From positions 23,149 to 87,148 of the forward strand of contig JAYPYV010000007.1 of the NCBI GenBank assembly GCA_038136035.1: 64,000 bases of DNA. The letters run 5' to 3'. Shown here piece after piece: positions 13,279 through 22,228 of this stretch. The notes under the pieces were generated by a model. That model had not been told where the DNA came from. It made no database searches and worked only from the letters and a program-made list of their open reading frames with translations. Each line of letters opens with the position of its first letter. Position 1 is the stretch's first letter. Position numbers and translations under genes: made by a program. This DNA comes from UBA9926 sp023261215. Lineage in GTDB: Bacteria; Pseudomonadota; Gammaproteobacteria; Pseudomonadales; Azotimanducaceae.

Positions 13279-13847
13279 TATTCGTCCTCCGCCTCGGGTA
13301 GCGTCAGATTAACCGTCAAGTTAAACCGTCCCGCTTCCGGCCCGGCCGCAGGATAGGCATCGATCTTCGATACGTTGGCACCATCGAACCATTCTGAAGC
13401 TGTGAAGTTCCTCAGCTGTGTCGAAATTCGATTGTTACTTTCCGCAACACCCGTGATATCGATTCGTTCCTGACGCAATGACATCTTTTCAAAATAGACG
13501 TTGTCGCTCAGCTGACGCACCATTTCATCAAATAAGCGGACGCTCACGGGCCGATTACCCTGCAGTTCCTGTATCACGCGCATTCGGTCGAGCAATTCTT
13601 TACGCTTCTTGGTCAGTGCTCTAATTTCGTTAATTCGCCCTTCAAACACCGCAATCTCGCGCTCGAGCAATGCATTGCGCTCTTCTTGTTTCGTTATTTG
13701 ACTGCTCTGAAGCTGCCACCAAACAATGAGCAGCAAACCCCCGACTAAAGCGACCAACGCCAGCATGTTCAAAAACTGACGCTGCTGATACTCGCGTCGC
13801 TTTTGCCGCCAGGGCAGAAGGTTGATTTGTAGATCGACCGCCCTCAT
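13278..13847 (-). CDS. pilN: type IV pilus assembly protein PilN
   Basis: 189 residues. The N-terminal INLLPWR motif binds PilM in the cytoplasm. One membrane helix follows (about residues 28-47), then a coiled coil and a periplasmic ferredoxin-like fold that pairs with PilO. The ATG overlaps the pilM stop (ATGA). The segment VRLFDEMVRQLSDNVYFEKM is typical of the family. Confidence 0.95.
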   Translation of the reverse strand: MRAVDLQINLLPWRQKRREYQQRQFLNMLALVALVGGLLLIVWWQLQSSQITKQEERNALLEREIAVFEGRINEIRALTKKRKELLDRMRVIQELQGNRPVSVRLFDEMVRQLSDNVYFEKMSLRQERIDITGVAESNNRISTQLRNFTASEWFDGANVSKIDAYPAAGPEAGRFNLTVNLTLPEAEDE

Positions 13848-14914
13848 CGGTTAAGCCCTCGCATGGCAAGCCCACACGCAATCATCAGCGCCGGCGCATC
13901 GGCCATCAGCGCGTCTTTGTTCACTCGATCAGAGATCGTCATTGCCTTAAAGGGATTGGCCACCTGACAAGGCGTACCGATTCTCGAGGAAATCAGCCCA
14001 GTGAGGCCCGGCGTAGATGCAACGCCGCCAGCCAAAACGATGCGATCGACATCGTTAAAACGACTAGAAGAGTAAAAAAACTGCAGTGACCGCATCACCT
14101 GTTGCACAAGGGACTCTTTGAAGGGCATCAACACTTCCGATTCATAATCCTCGGGCAACCCACCCATTTTCTTCGCTTGTCCCGCCTCGGCAAAGCTCAA
14201 GTTATACCGCTTCTGGATCTCTTCGGTCAGGACCCGACCACCAAACATTTGCTCTCGTGTGTACGGCAAATCTGTTCCGGTCAGAACAGACAACGTCGTC
14301 ATGGTCGCGCCGATATCCACGATCGCAACGATCTCGTCCTTGTTATCCGGAAGACCATCGTCTCCAGCATCAACCAACTGCATCGCGCGCTGAACGCAAT
14401 GCGCTTCAATGTCGATGACTTCTGGTTTAAATCCCCCAAGCTCAAGTGCCTCTTCCCTCGATTCGATATTTTCGCGACGGCAGGCAGCAAGCAGCACCTC
14501 AACCAATTCGCTTTCTGGATCGTCACTTCGACGGATTTGAAAATCCATCGCAACTTCATCGAGAGGATAGGGGATGTATTTATCAGCATCATCTAGCAAT
14601 TGCTCTTCGATCTGGGCTTCAGTTAGGCTCGCGGCCATTTCCAAGGTTTTGGTGATCACCGAGGATCCTGCTACGGCGACGCCCACTTCTTTGACCTTGG
14701 TTTTCGACTTCTGGCGCACCCGTTCGATCGCTGCACCCACCGCTTCAATATCGGCTATGTTCTTCTCAACGATGGCGTTTTCGGGAATGACTTCAACACC
14801 GTAGCTCTCCACTCGAAAGTGGCCTTTCTCCTGAGAGAGTTCCAGCAACTTAACCGCCGTGGAACTGATATCCAGACCCACCACCGTTGGCGTTCGATTA
14901 AAAAACTCAAACAC
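13844..14914 (-). CDS. pilM: type IV pilus assembly ATPase-like protein PilM
   Basis: 356-residue cytoplasmic actin-like protein (FtsA/MreB fold) that docks on PilN. Nucleotide-binding segments include VGLDISSTAVKLLELS at the N-terminus, VAIVDIGATMTTLSV mid-protein and RIVLAGGVASTPGL near the C-terminus. It is first in the pilMNOPQ-aroK-aroB series. The start is GTG with AAAGGGGAG upstream. It is transcribed divergently from ponA, an arrangement conserved in many gammaproteobacteria, but the intergenic distance here is unusually long. Confidence 0.96.
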   Translation of the reverse strand: MFEFFNRTPTVVGLDISSTAVKLLELSQEKGHFRVESYGVEVIPENAIVEKNIADIEAVGAAIERVRQKSKTKVKEVGVAVAGSSVITKTLEMAASLTEAQIEEQLLDDADKYIPYPLDEVAMDFQIRRSDDPESELVEVLLAACRRENIESREEALELGGFKPEVIDIEAHCVQRAMQLVDAGDDGLPDNKDEIVAIVDIGATMTTLSVLTGTDLPYTREQMFGGRVLTEEIQKRYNLSFAEAGQAKKMGGLPEDYESEVLMPFKESLVQQVMRSLQFFYSSSRFNDVDRIVLAGGVASTPGLTGLISSRIGTPCQVANPFKAMTISDRVNKDALMADAPALMIACGLAMRGLNR

Positions 14915-15177
14915 GACTGGATACTCCCCTTTGAACGCCGCTCGAGACGCACGGCAGCTTCAGAGCGGAGGCTTTGCTAACTGCCGAGAACGACCCGCCC
15001 AAGCACACAGTATGGGAAGATCGGCGCAATTTCAGGGCACTTGGTTGCTTCGCTTGCGTCGCTGGACTCGTCACTAACATGATTCTGCTTTGCTTCTCGC
15101 TCTCTTTGTTTTGCCTGGCCGGGCGGCGCCCAACCACTCAACGCCCGCCTTCGTCCTGGGGGGCTAAGCCTGGATCC

Positions 15178-15232
15178 GCGCCTTCTCCAGCCCTGTTTCA
15201 CCCACCCTACTTTTTTATACCCCTTCTTTACG
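15178..15232. repeat. 55-bp direct repeat, left copy, at scaffold gap
   Basis: The 55 bases ending at the gap are identical to the 55 bases that begin right after it (15333-15387). Both begin GCGCCTTCTCCAG and end TTCTTTACG. Because the copies touch both gap edges, an unmerged contig overlap is the simplest reading. A genuine tandem repeat is also possible. Confidence 0.9.
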
Positions 15233-15332
15233 NNNNNNNNNNNNNNNNNNNNNNNNNNNNNNNNNNNNNNNNNNNNNNNNNNNNNNNNNNNNNNNNNNNN
15301 NNNNNNNNNNNNNNNNNNNNNNNNNNNNNNNN
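15233..15332. other. assembly gap of 100 N
   Basis: Exactly 100 undetermined bases, the conventional placeholder for a gap of unknown size. Flanked on both sides by the same 55-bp sequence, so the real gap may be absent or negative. Confidence 0.98.
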
Positions 15333-15387
15333 GCGCCTTCTCCAGCCCTGTTTCACCCACCCTACTTTTTTATACCCCTTCTTTACG
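15333..15387. repeat. 55-bp direct repeat, right copy, at scaffold gap
   Basis: Exact copy of 15178-15232, starting at the first base after the N run. After it the sequence continues with ACTATCTAGG, which marks where unique sequence resumes. Confidence 0.9.
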
Positions 15388-15762
15388 ACTATCTAGGCGC
15401 AATCGGCGGTCCAACTCACCCCCTGTGGCTCTGAGGATTGCGCCGTCCACGCACCAAGCTGACTTCAACGCTGTCGCGTCCCAACGTAGTCCCTCCGAAG
15501 ATTGTAAGGTCTTTAGCTTTATCCTAAAACGCCTGGGTTAGCCTTTTGTCGGATTGATCGTCGAGCAGACCTTTCATTGCCTTGTCAGATGAGCGGATTT
15601 CAGAGGACTTTCTTTCAATGTTTAGCCCGCTTCCCGCCCCCAGCGTACCTTAAATTCCGACCATGAGCACCTGACCTCGGAAGCCTTGGCCTCTTCCATA
15701 ACCTACCTGTCCAGCTTAGCTTAGGCGTTTATTGATAAACGCTGTGATTGCCAGCCATCCCC

Positions 15763-15811
15763 ACTGCTCACTGCTCACTGCTCACTGCTCACTGCTCACT
15801 GCTCACTGCTC
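15763..15811. repeat. tandem repeat, 7 copies of ACTGCTC
   Basis: Seven perfect, uninterrupted copies of the heptamer ACTGCTC (49 bp) in the non-coding region upstream of ponA. There are no spacers, so it is not a CRISPR array. A heptamer run like this can change copy number by slipped-strand mispairing. It lies 315 bp before the ponA start. Confidence 0.97.
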
Positions 15812-16126
15812 AACGCCCACTTTACGATTGGACGATGACGTCGACTTAGACAATCAAAACTCATCACCTCGCGACTCATCCGCGCTGCATTTCAGCTTTA
15901 ACCTAGCCAGCATCCCCTTCCCGGGCGAACTCTAATGCACGGGTCATGCAGGCCGATAGGCTTTTGCGCGCCCATTTGACGCTGAAAACCCTCTCTCGCT
16001 GTCTTGCTCGTTCAGGGTCCACTATAATCGGAAGCGCAGATTCAAACCCGATCGATTCATGATCCACGCTCCCATGCCGCTCAATTCACAGGACTGCGCC
16101 TCCCGAAGCGCTCGAGGACAAACCGA

Positions 16127-18481
16127 GTGATCCTTCTTAAATGGGCGCTATGGGCCATCACCTCACTATTTTTTGCCGTTTTCATGGGGTTGTCCGGCGC
16201 ATTTTTGTATCTCAACCCCCAAATCCCCGAAATTAGTTCCTTTACGGAAGTCGCGCTCAAAGCGCCGCTGAGAATTCTGAGTCACGATGATCAGTTGATT
16301 CAGGAATATGGCGAACGGTTGATCCCCATTCGCTATGAAGACATCCCGCCGCGCTTTATCAATGCCATCCTTGATACTGAGGACAAGCGTTTTTTCGAGC
16401 ACAGCGGCATCGATGTCATCACCCTTCTCAATGCAAGCTGGCAATTACTCGCCAACGCGGGAGAAATCCGATCTGGCGCATCGACCATCACGATGCAATT
16501 GGTCAAAAACATTTCCGGTGACTCAGAAGTTCGATTCATCCGAAAATTCAAGGAAATGTTGCTCGCCATCAAACTGGAGCGCGCACTTTCAAAAGAAGAG
16601 ATCCTCTCGCTTTACCTCAATATGATCCCGTTCGGAAAGCATGCCTACGGCATACAGGCCGCCGCCTTCACCTACTACGGCAAAGACATCAACGATCTAA
16701 ATTTAGCCCAGACGGCCATGCTGGCGGGGATTCCCAAAGCGCCAGAGGCAGGCAATCCCATCAATGGCCCAAAACGGGCGATCGAACGTCGCAATCTCAT
16801 ACTCAGACGCATGCTCGAACAGGGTTCGATTACCCAAACAGAATTCGAAAGTGCGCGTCGCGAGCCCATTTCGGCCAGCGTGTTCAGTCGTCAAATCGAG
16901 TTACCTGCTCTCTACGTCGCCGAGCAAGTTCGGACAGAGATCCTCGATCGCTTCGGTCGAGAAGCCTACACCGCCGGATTGGTGGTACACGCAACTGTCG
17001 ACAGTCAAATGCAACGGGCTGCCGAAGCTGCGCTGATACAAAAGCTCAACGAATATGATCGACGGCACGGCTACCGAGGACCGGAACGCAAGGGTCTCTT
17101 CAGCGCAGGCACAGTTGATCCCGAGCTCACCTCAGGTTTTGCAGATGCTTTGAGAGCGCTCGAAACAGTTCCCATCCTTGGGGATCAATGGCCCGCATTG
17201 GTCCTCCGCAGCGATGACCAAACCCTGACGGCCATCACGGCAACTGGGGAACGGGTCACGATCGACTGGGAGGGACTCCGATGGGCAAGGCCGTACATTG
17301 ATGCCGATCGCCGAGCGCCGGCACCCAAGCGAAGCGCTGACATTGCGGCACCTGGTGACTTAATACGGATTGAGCGATCGGAAGGTGGCTGGCGCTTGGG
17401 GCAGGTGCCTTCGATTCAGGGAGCCTTGGTTGCGCTTGAGCCCAGTACGGGTGCCGTTCGAGCGCTTGCGGGTGGGTACGATTTCAACCTGAAGCAGTTC
17501 AATCACGCGCTTCAAGCCCGGCGACAGCCAGGCTCCAATATCAAGCCTTTTTACTACGCCGCAGCGCTGTCTGAGGGCGCGACCGCCGCGAGTTTATACA
17601 ATGACGCGCCCGTGGTCTTACCCGGTGGTGAACTCGAGGAAAAATACCGACCGAAGAATTCCGGGAGCGACTTCCGCGGCACGCTCACGCTTCGAGAAGC
17701 CCTATACCGAAGCGTTAACCTTGCCTCACTCCGAGTGCTGCTGGATCTGGGCATCGACAAAGCTATCGATCACATGGCTCGCTTCGGATTCGACCCCACC
17801 ATGTTTCCGCGCAATGTCCAAGTGGCGTTTGGCGGTGGCACGATTGCAACCACGCCTTTGGACATTGCCCGAGGATATGCGATTTTCGCCAACGGCGGCG
17901 TGCCCGTAGCGCCCTATTTCATCGAATCGATCCGTTCCATCAACGATGAGGAACTCCTCGATCTTGACCTGGATCCCCTCACTCATGAGAGGAAAGCCCC
18001 TCGCGAACCGATCATCGATCCGCGAGTTGCCTACATTCTGAACAGCATCCTCAATGACACCATTGTCAAGGGGACCGGTCGCAAAGTGCTAAGGGAACTC
18101 GAGCGCCAGGACATCATGGGCAAAACGGGCACCACCAACGACGCTGATCTTTGGTTTACAGGTTACAACGAGGATCTCGTGGCCACCGCTTGGGCCGGTT
18201 TCCCGGACAACAGTCCCGTGGGTAATCGTGAATGGGGTTCGACCACACCCATCGAGACTTGGATCGAGTTCGCGCGTTCAGCCTGGCCAGCCGAGCGACC
18301 AAAATCCACTGCACTACCGGAAGGCCTGGTTTCTATCAAAATTAACCCCGAAACTGGGCTCAGAACCTTGCCCGGCGATCCCAAAGGTCGATTCGAGCTT
18401 TTTCGTAGCGAACTGGCACCTCCGGCACTCGAAACTCGCAGTCTTCTCCCGCAGGACTCGGGGATCCAGCAAATTTTCTAA
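16127..18481 (+). CDS. ponA: penicillin-binding protein 1A (class A PBP)
   Basis: 784-residue bifunctional peptidoglycan synthase. It has one N-terminal membrane helix (residues about 5-27), then a GT51 glycosyltransferase domain with the catalytic segment EDKRFFEHSG and RKFKEMLLAIKLE...YLNMIPFG. An intervening OB-like domain precedes the transpeptidase domain with SxxK (Ser470 in PGSNIK), SVN (YRSVN) and KTGT (Lys666, GKTGTTNDADLWFTGY). The start is GTG with GAGGA 8 bases upstream. It is somewhat shorter than E. coli PBP1a (850). It is divergent from pilM. Confidence 0.97.
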   Translation: MILLKWALWAITSLFFAVFMGLSGAFLYLNPQIPEISSFTEVALKAPLRILSHDDQLIQEYGERLIPIRYEDIPPRFINAILDTEDKRFFEHSGIDVITLLNASWQLLANAGEIRSGASTITMQLVKNISGDSEVRFIRKFKEMLLAIKLERALSKEEILSLYLNMIPFGKHAYGIQAAAFTYYGKDINDLNLAQTAMLAGIPKAPEAGNPINGPKRAIERRNLILRRMLEQGSITQTEFESARREPISASVFSRQIELPALYVAEQVRTEILDRFGREAYTAGLVVHATVDSQMQRAAEAALIQKLNEYDRRHGYRGPERKGLFSAGTVDPELTSGFADALRALETVPILGDQWPALVLRSDDQTLTAITATGERVTIDWEGLRWARPYIDADRRAPAPKRSADIAAPGDLIRIERSEGGWRLGQVPSIQGALVALEPSTGAVRALAGGYDFNLKQFNHALQARRQPGSNIKPFYYAAALSEGATAASLYNDAPVVLPGGELEEKYRPKNSGSDFRGTLTLREALYRSVNLASLRVLLDLGIDKAIDHMARFGFDPTMFPRNVQVAFGGGTIATTPLDIARGYAIFANGGVPVAPYFIESIRSINDEELLDLDLDPLTHERKAPREPIIDPRVAYILNSILNDTIVKGTGRKVLRELERQDIMGKTGTTNDADLWFTGYNEDLVATAWAGFPDNSPVGNREWGSTTPIETWIEFARSAWPAERPKSTALPEGLVSIKINPETGLRTLPGDPKGRFELFRSELAPPALETRSLLPQDSGIQQIF

Positions 18482-18895
18482 ACCGCGCGCCCTCAGGTAC
18501 GGCCATTCACACCCAAGTGCATTTCTAGGAGGGGACGCAGGTCACGGACTCAGCCGAAAGGCCTATGGAGGCTACGCCCGATAAAGAGGCAACACACCGT
18601 GCGCTGGCGCCCAGATAGAACGTTTCACTCGGTTGGATGCCAAAGCGGATTACTTGATGGATCTACTGCCCTGGAGGGCAAGACTGTGTCAGCCCATGGC
18701 TTGAGCCGCGTTTTGATTGTTCTTACCCCTAGTTGACCAACGCTTGACTGACTTGATTGTTTCGCACCAAGGCGATCACCAACGATGCATTGGCAGATTA
18801 GACTTTAAGACCGGTCAACGATTGCTCGTTTTGCGTAAAGGTGGGGAGAGCTGCTTGGAGGCCCCAATCCCATTCCACATTGGGGCTAAAGGATA
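18482..18895. other. ponA-rpmE convergent intergenic region
   Basis: 414 bases between the stops of convergent ponA and rpmE. I see no protein-like frame and no RNA gene I can recognise. The rpmE end has one perfect hairpin (listed separately). Confidence 0.55.
18861..18886 (-). terminator. hairpin downstream of rpmE, possible terminator
   Basis: GCCCCAAT, a 10-base loop, ATTGGGGC: a perfect 8-bp stem 9 bases beyond the rpmE stop. No U-tract follows on the minus strand, so it may be a transcript-end stabiliser or a weak or Rho-assisted terminator rather than a classic intrinsic one. Confidence 0.4.
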
Positions 18896-19111
18896 TTAGG
18901 CGCTTGCAGCACCGCGACGGAACCGCTTGTTGAAACGGTCGATACGACCTGCAGAGTCGATGGTTTTCTGTTTACCCGTGTAAAACGGATGGCACTGCGA
19001 ACATACTTCGATTGAGATATCCTTGCAGAGCGTCGACTTGGTCTCTATGACATTCCCACAGCTGCACGTTGCTGTGATGTTTTCATACTGCGGGTGGGTT
19101 TCGGCTTTCAT
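18896..19111 (-). CDS. rpmE: 50S ribosomal protein L31
   Basis: 71 residues, a component of the large ribosomal subunit. It keeps the zinc-type (C+) pattern: CSCGN near residue 16 and CSQCHPFYTGKQK near residue 37, with the usual GRIDRFNKRF end. A four-cysteine L31 can be replaced by a zinc-independent paralogue under zinc limitation; no paralogue is present here. AAGGAAAG precedes the ATG, and a good sigma-70 promoter lies upstream. It is divergent from priA. Confidence 0.96.
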   Translation of the reverse strand: MKAETHPQYENITATCSCGNVIETKSTLCKDISIEVCSQCHPFYTGKQKTIDSAGRIDRFNKRFRRGAASA

Positions 19112-19151
19112 CGGCTTTCCTTAAGGTCGTCTCCCCGTTTCGGGGGCGCAA

Positions 19152-19179
19152 ATGATAGCAGAGACTATTGTGAAATCAA
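19152..19179 (-). promoter_or_regulatory. sigma-70 promoter of rpmE
   Basis: On the minus strand, TTGATT (19179-19174), a 16-base spacer and TATCAT (19157-19152) make a good sigma-70 pair about 40 bases before the rpmE ATG. The minus-10 matches five of six consensus bases, the minus-35 four of six. Confidence 0.6.
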
Positions 19180-19215
19180 TAACTCGATCACTGATCAAAG
19201 AAAGCGTGATCAACC

Positions 19216-21519
19216 ATGCCTGACGAGACATCCGATCAAGCGTTGAGCCTTCACGGCTACCGGGTAGAAATCGCTGTCCCGGTACCCATACCAAAAACGT
19301 ACGACTATCTGTCTCAGGCGCTCCTCATGCCTGGTCAACTGGTTGGGGTGAACTTCGCTGGTCGCACTCTCGTGGGCGTCGCGCTTCAATGCCAACCTTT
19401 GGATCCAAAGACCGGCACGAGTGAGGCGGCCAGCGGATATCGCTTGAAATCCATTGATACCGTCTTCTCTGCTGCAACATCCCTTCCCCCACCTATTCTC
19501 GAATTATGCCGGTGGGCTGCAAACTACTATCTGCACCCGCTCGGAGAAGTTCTGAGCGTCGCCTTGCCATCCGCCTTGCGAAAAGGCGCGCCTTTAACCA
19601 AGCCCCCCATCATGCTTCAAACTGTCGACCTGTCCGAGCAGAATCTCGAACAGCTCAACCGAGCACCCAAACAACGTTTGGCCTACCAAAAATTACTGGA
19701 ACTCGGTCCCATTGACGCACAGGAGGCTAAATTCCACGACTTACCCCGAGAGGTCATTCGAAACCTGGTTCGTCGAGGTCTGCTTCTGGAGATCGCCGCT
19801 ACGGTTGGGACACCACCCGCTCCGAGATTACGTGAGTCACTCCCGACGCTCACGCTCGAGCAGCGCGAAGCACTCACTGCAGTCAACCTTAACCAAGCTC
19901 GAACCACCCTGGTTCAGGGCGTGACGGGTAGCGGTAAAACTGAACTCTATTTGCGATGGATGTGGGACATTTTATCGACTGGAAAGCAGGTGCTGGTGTT
20001 GGTTCCGGAAATCGCACTCACCCCACAAACCGTCGCCCGGTTTCGAGCGCGCTTTGATGCCCAAATCGCTGTTTTCCACAGCGGCCTCACCGAACGGCAA
20101 AGGCAAGATGCTTGGTCGGATTGCAAGGAGGGTCGGGCCCAAATCGTCCTCGGCACACGCAGCGCGCTCTTCGTGCCACTGCGTAACCCCGGTCTGATTA
20201 TCATCGATGAAGAGCATGATGCGTCATTTAAACAGCAGGAAGGATTTCGCTATTCGGCGAGAGATCTCGCCGTCGTAAGGGGACAAATAGAACGATTACC
20301 TGTGATCTTGGGCTCGGCAACGCCCTCCCTTGAAACACTCCACAATGCGACATCAAACAAATACCAACACGTGCAGCTTCTTCATCGCGCCGCTGACGCT
20401 GCGCCTGAACGGTACGATATTTGGTCATTGCCGAGCCCTCACCTCGATCGAGCCACACAGTCAAAAATGTACGAGGTCATCAGGCGAGATCTCACCGCGG
20501 GGGGTCAGGTATTAGTCATGATCAACCGACGGGGGTTTGCCCCGGTCCTTTACTGCACCCATTGCCAATGGATTGCCCAATGCCGGCAATGCGATGCCCG
20601 GCTGACATTGCACCAAGCCCGATCGAGACTCATCTGCCATCACTGCTCGGCAATAAGCTCACCACCTTCTGTTTGCCCTCAGTGCAATAGCCCAACGCTG
20701 ACGCCGCTCGGCGAGGGTACCCAGAGACTCGAGAGCGATTTACAACGCGCTTTCCCAGACTTTCCCGTGATTCGTATTGATGGCGACTCCGCCCGCTCGA
20801 GGGATCAATTGCAAGGCTTGTTGAATCGGATTCAATCGGGCGAGGCCTGTATTCTGGTTGGAACACAACTCGTTTCGAAGGGACATCACTTTCCTCATCT
20901 AACCCTCGCATTCTTGCTGGAATCCGATCAGGGCTTGTTGAGCAGCGACTATCGCGCCCTAGAAAGAACGGTGCAGCTCATTTTCCAGACGGGTGGTCGA
21001 GTTGGCCGAGGTGCCAAAAAGGGCGAAGTCAAACTGCTCACCAGTCAGCCAGATCATCCCATCATGCGTTTTGTTAAGGCGCGAGACTATTCTGCTTTTG
21101 CGAAGTGGCACCTTGCGCAGCGAAAGACCCTGGAATTGCCACCGATTCAAAAGTTTGGTGTGGTTCGAGCGGAATCAACTCAACCCAACATTGCGCACCA
21201 ATGCCTTGATCAATTAGCCAGCTATCTTCGGCTCGCGCTTGCGGGGGAACCAGTAGATCTGTCAACCCAAACGGCTGCCGCGGGCCCGGACCAAACCAAA
21301 CTCTCGAGCAACGAGCCCCCCTCTCGCTGTGAAGTCTTTGGACCAATTCCGCCGCTGATGGAAAAGAAAAACCGCTGGTATCGCTCTCAGTTACTTGTGA
21401 GCGCTTCCAGGCTTCGGGATCGCCAGATAACCCTCGGTCTGGCCATAGCATGGCTTTCTGCAAACAGCCCACGTGGTTTGCGCTGGCACATTGATGTCGA
21501 TCCCATCGATCAAATCTAA
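19216..21519 (+). CDS. priA: primosomal protein N', replication restart helicase
   Basis: 767-residue 3'-to-5' superfamily 2 helicase that reloads the replisome at stalled forks. The N-terminal DNA-binding domain begins YRVEIAVPVPIPKTYDYL. Walker A is GVTGSGKTELY near residue 240, and the DEEH box is IIIDEEHDASFKQQEGFRYSARDLAV. Zinc-binding cysteines (CTHCQWIAQCRQCDARL, CHHC, CPQC) follow, then GEGTQRLE and the helicase C-terminal motif GTQLVSKGHHFPHLTLA. The ribosome-binding site is weak. In relatives argS often follows priA; here the SPOR gene comes next. Confidence 0.97.
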   Translation: MPDETSDQALSLHGYRVEIAVPVPIPKTYDYLSQALLMPGQLVGVNFAGRTLVGVALQCQPLDPKTGTSEAASGYRLKSIDTVFSAATSLPPPILELCRWAANYYLHPLGEVLSVALPSALRKGAPLTKPPIMLQTVDLSEQNLEQLNRAPKQRLAYQKLLELGPIDAQEAKFHDLPREVIRNLVRRGLLLEIAATVGTPPAPRLRESLPTLTLEQREALTAVNLNQARTTLVQGVTGSGKTELYLRWMWDILSTGKQVLVLVPEIALTPQTVARFRARFDAQIAVFHSGLTERQRQDAWSDCKEGRAQIVLGTRSALFVPLRNPGLIIIDEEHDASFKQQEGFRYSARDLAVVRGQIERLPVILGSATPSLETLHNATSNKYQHVQLLHRAADAAPERYDIWSLPSPHLDRATQSKMYEVIRRDLTAGGQVLVMINRRGFAPVLYCTHCQWIAQCRQCDARLTLHQARSRLICHHCSAISSPPSVCPQCNSPTLTPLGEGTQRLESDLQRAFPDFPVIRIDGDSARSRDQLQGLLNRIQSGEACILVGTQLVSKGHHFPHLTLAFLLESDQGLLSSDYRALERTVQLIFQTGGRVGRGAKKGEVKLLTSQPDHPIMRFVKARDYSAFAKWHLAQRKTLELPPIQKFGVVRAESTQPNIAHQCLDQLASYLRLALAGEPVDLSTQTAAAGPDQTKLSSNEPPSRCEVFGPIPPLMEKKNRWYRSQLLVSASRLRDRQITLGLAIAWLSANSPRGLRWHIDVDPIDQI

Positions 21520-21562
21520 ATCCGGCAGCGCCAATCAAGCTCACTCGCCTCCTGTTTTGAAG

Positions 21563-21579
21563 CATTCTGAATTAGAATG
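21563..21579. repeat. inverted repeat just upstream of the SPOR gene
   Basis: CATTCT, spacer GAATT, AGAATG: 6-bp perfect arms ending 5 bases before the ATG at 21585. It covers the position where a ribosome-binding site would be. It may be a small operator or chance. Confidence 0.35.
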
Positions 21580-21584
21580 GTGGT

Positions 21585-22145
21585 ATGGCTAAATCACAGG
21601 CAATCCGCAAACCCTTGCGAAAACCCTCGGGGAATTCAATTAGAAATCCAGCCATGGGCTCCACGAGAATCGCATTCGCTACAGGCATGCTACTGGGCAT
21701 TATCATCGCCTGCGCCGGCTTTTTGTTGTGGCCGAAAGTGGCTGAGGCACCGCCCAATCTTCAAGCCGTCGAGGATATGGCCGGTCAAGCCAGCCAACGG
21801 GTGACTGAGTCCATCGACTGGTCCTTCTACGACCTCTTTCCAAAAGCCGAGGTGGCTACCGTGGGAGGCTACCAACAACCTATGGCGGCCGAGCGTGAAC
21901 CCAACCGAGAATACTTTCTTCAGGTCGGTTCATTTCCGCGCCTCGATGACGCCGATGAGCGAAGGGCCGAGCTCTTGCTCCTTGGTTTATCGCCTTCTGT
22001 TGAAAACAAAGTGATCGAACAACGCACTTGGCACCGAATCATGCTGGGTCCGTTTGAATCTGACGTCGAACTCAATCGAGTCCAGGCCATTCTGGCCGCC
22101 AACGACTTCGAATCGATGCCCATCGCCAAAGCGAAGGAAGGTTGA
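21585..22145 (+). CDS. SPOR-domain membrane protein, FtsN-like
   Basis: 186 residues: a short basic cytoplasmic tail, one membrane helix (about residues 27-47), a linker, and a C-terminal SPOR domain (about 108-180: YFLQVGSFPRLDDADERRAELLLLGL...WHRIMLGPFESDVELNRVQAIL). SPOR domains bind glycan strands stripped of stem peptides at the division septum. The position between priA and hslV matches the FtsN-like gene of pseudomonads. It is much shorter than E. coli FtsN (319), and I cannot see FtsN's essential helices, so ftsN is not assigned with certainty. Confidence 0.85.
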   Translation: MAKSQAIRKPLRKPSGNSIRNPAMGSTRIAFATGMLLGIIIACAGFLLWPKVAEAPPNLQAVEDMAGQASQRVTESIDWSFYDLFPKAEVATVGGYQQPMAAEREPNREYFLQVGSFPRLDDADERRAELLLLGLSPSVENKVIEQRTWHRIMLGPFESDVELNRVQAILAANDFESMPIAKAKEG

Positions 22146-22228
22146 TTTGAGGGCCGATCGCCCCCACCTCCACCCCATCATGGGTTAAGTCCCCAAAAGG
22201 AATCACAGCCGACTCGGAGGCGGCACTT

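Larger units (their letters stand above)
14915..16126. other. long pilM-ponA divergent intergenic region
   Basis: About 1.2 kb without a supported gene, including 100 N. Open frames here have no recognisable protein sequence, and those that look longest run through the N gap. The region holds a 55-bp direct duplication at the gap edges and a 7-bp tandem repeat. A TATAAT at 16023-16028 is a possible minus-10 element for ponA, though no well-spaced minus-35 accompanies it. Confidence 0.6.

Noticed and set aside
14974..15396. Open frame running through the N gap
   Set aside because: It depends on treating N as coding, and neither flank resembles a protein. The flanks are the 55-bp duplicate.
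15763..15811. Possible CRISPR array
   Set aside because: The 7-bp unit repeats without spacers, so it is a simple tandem repeat.
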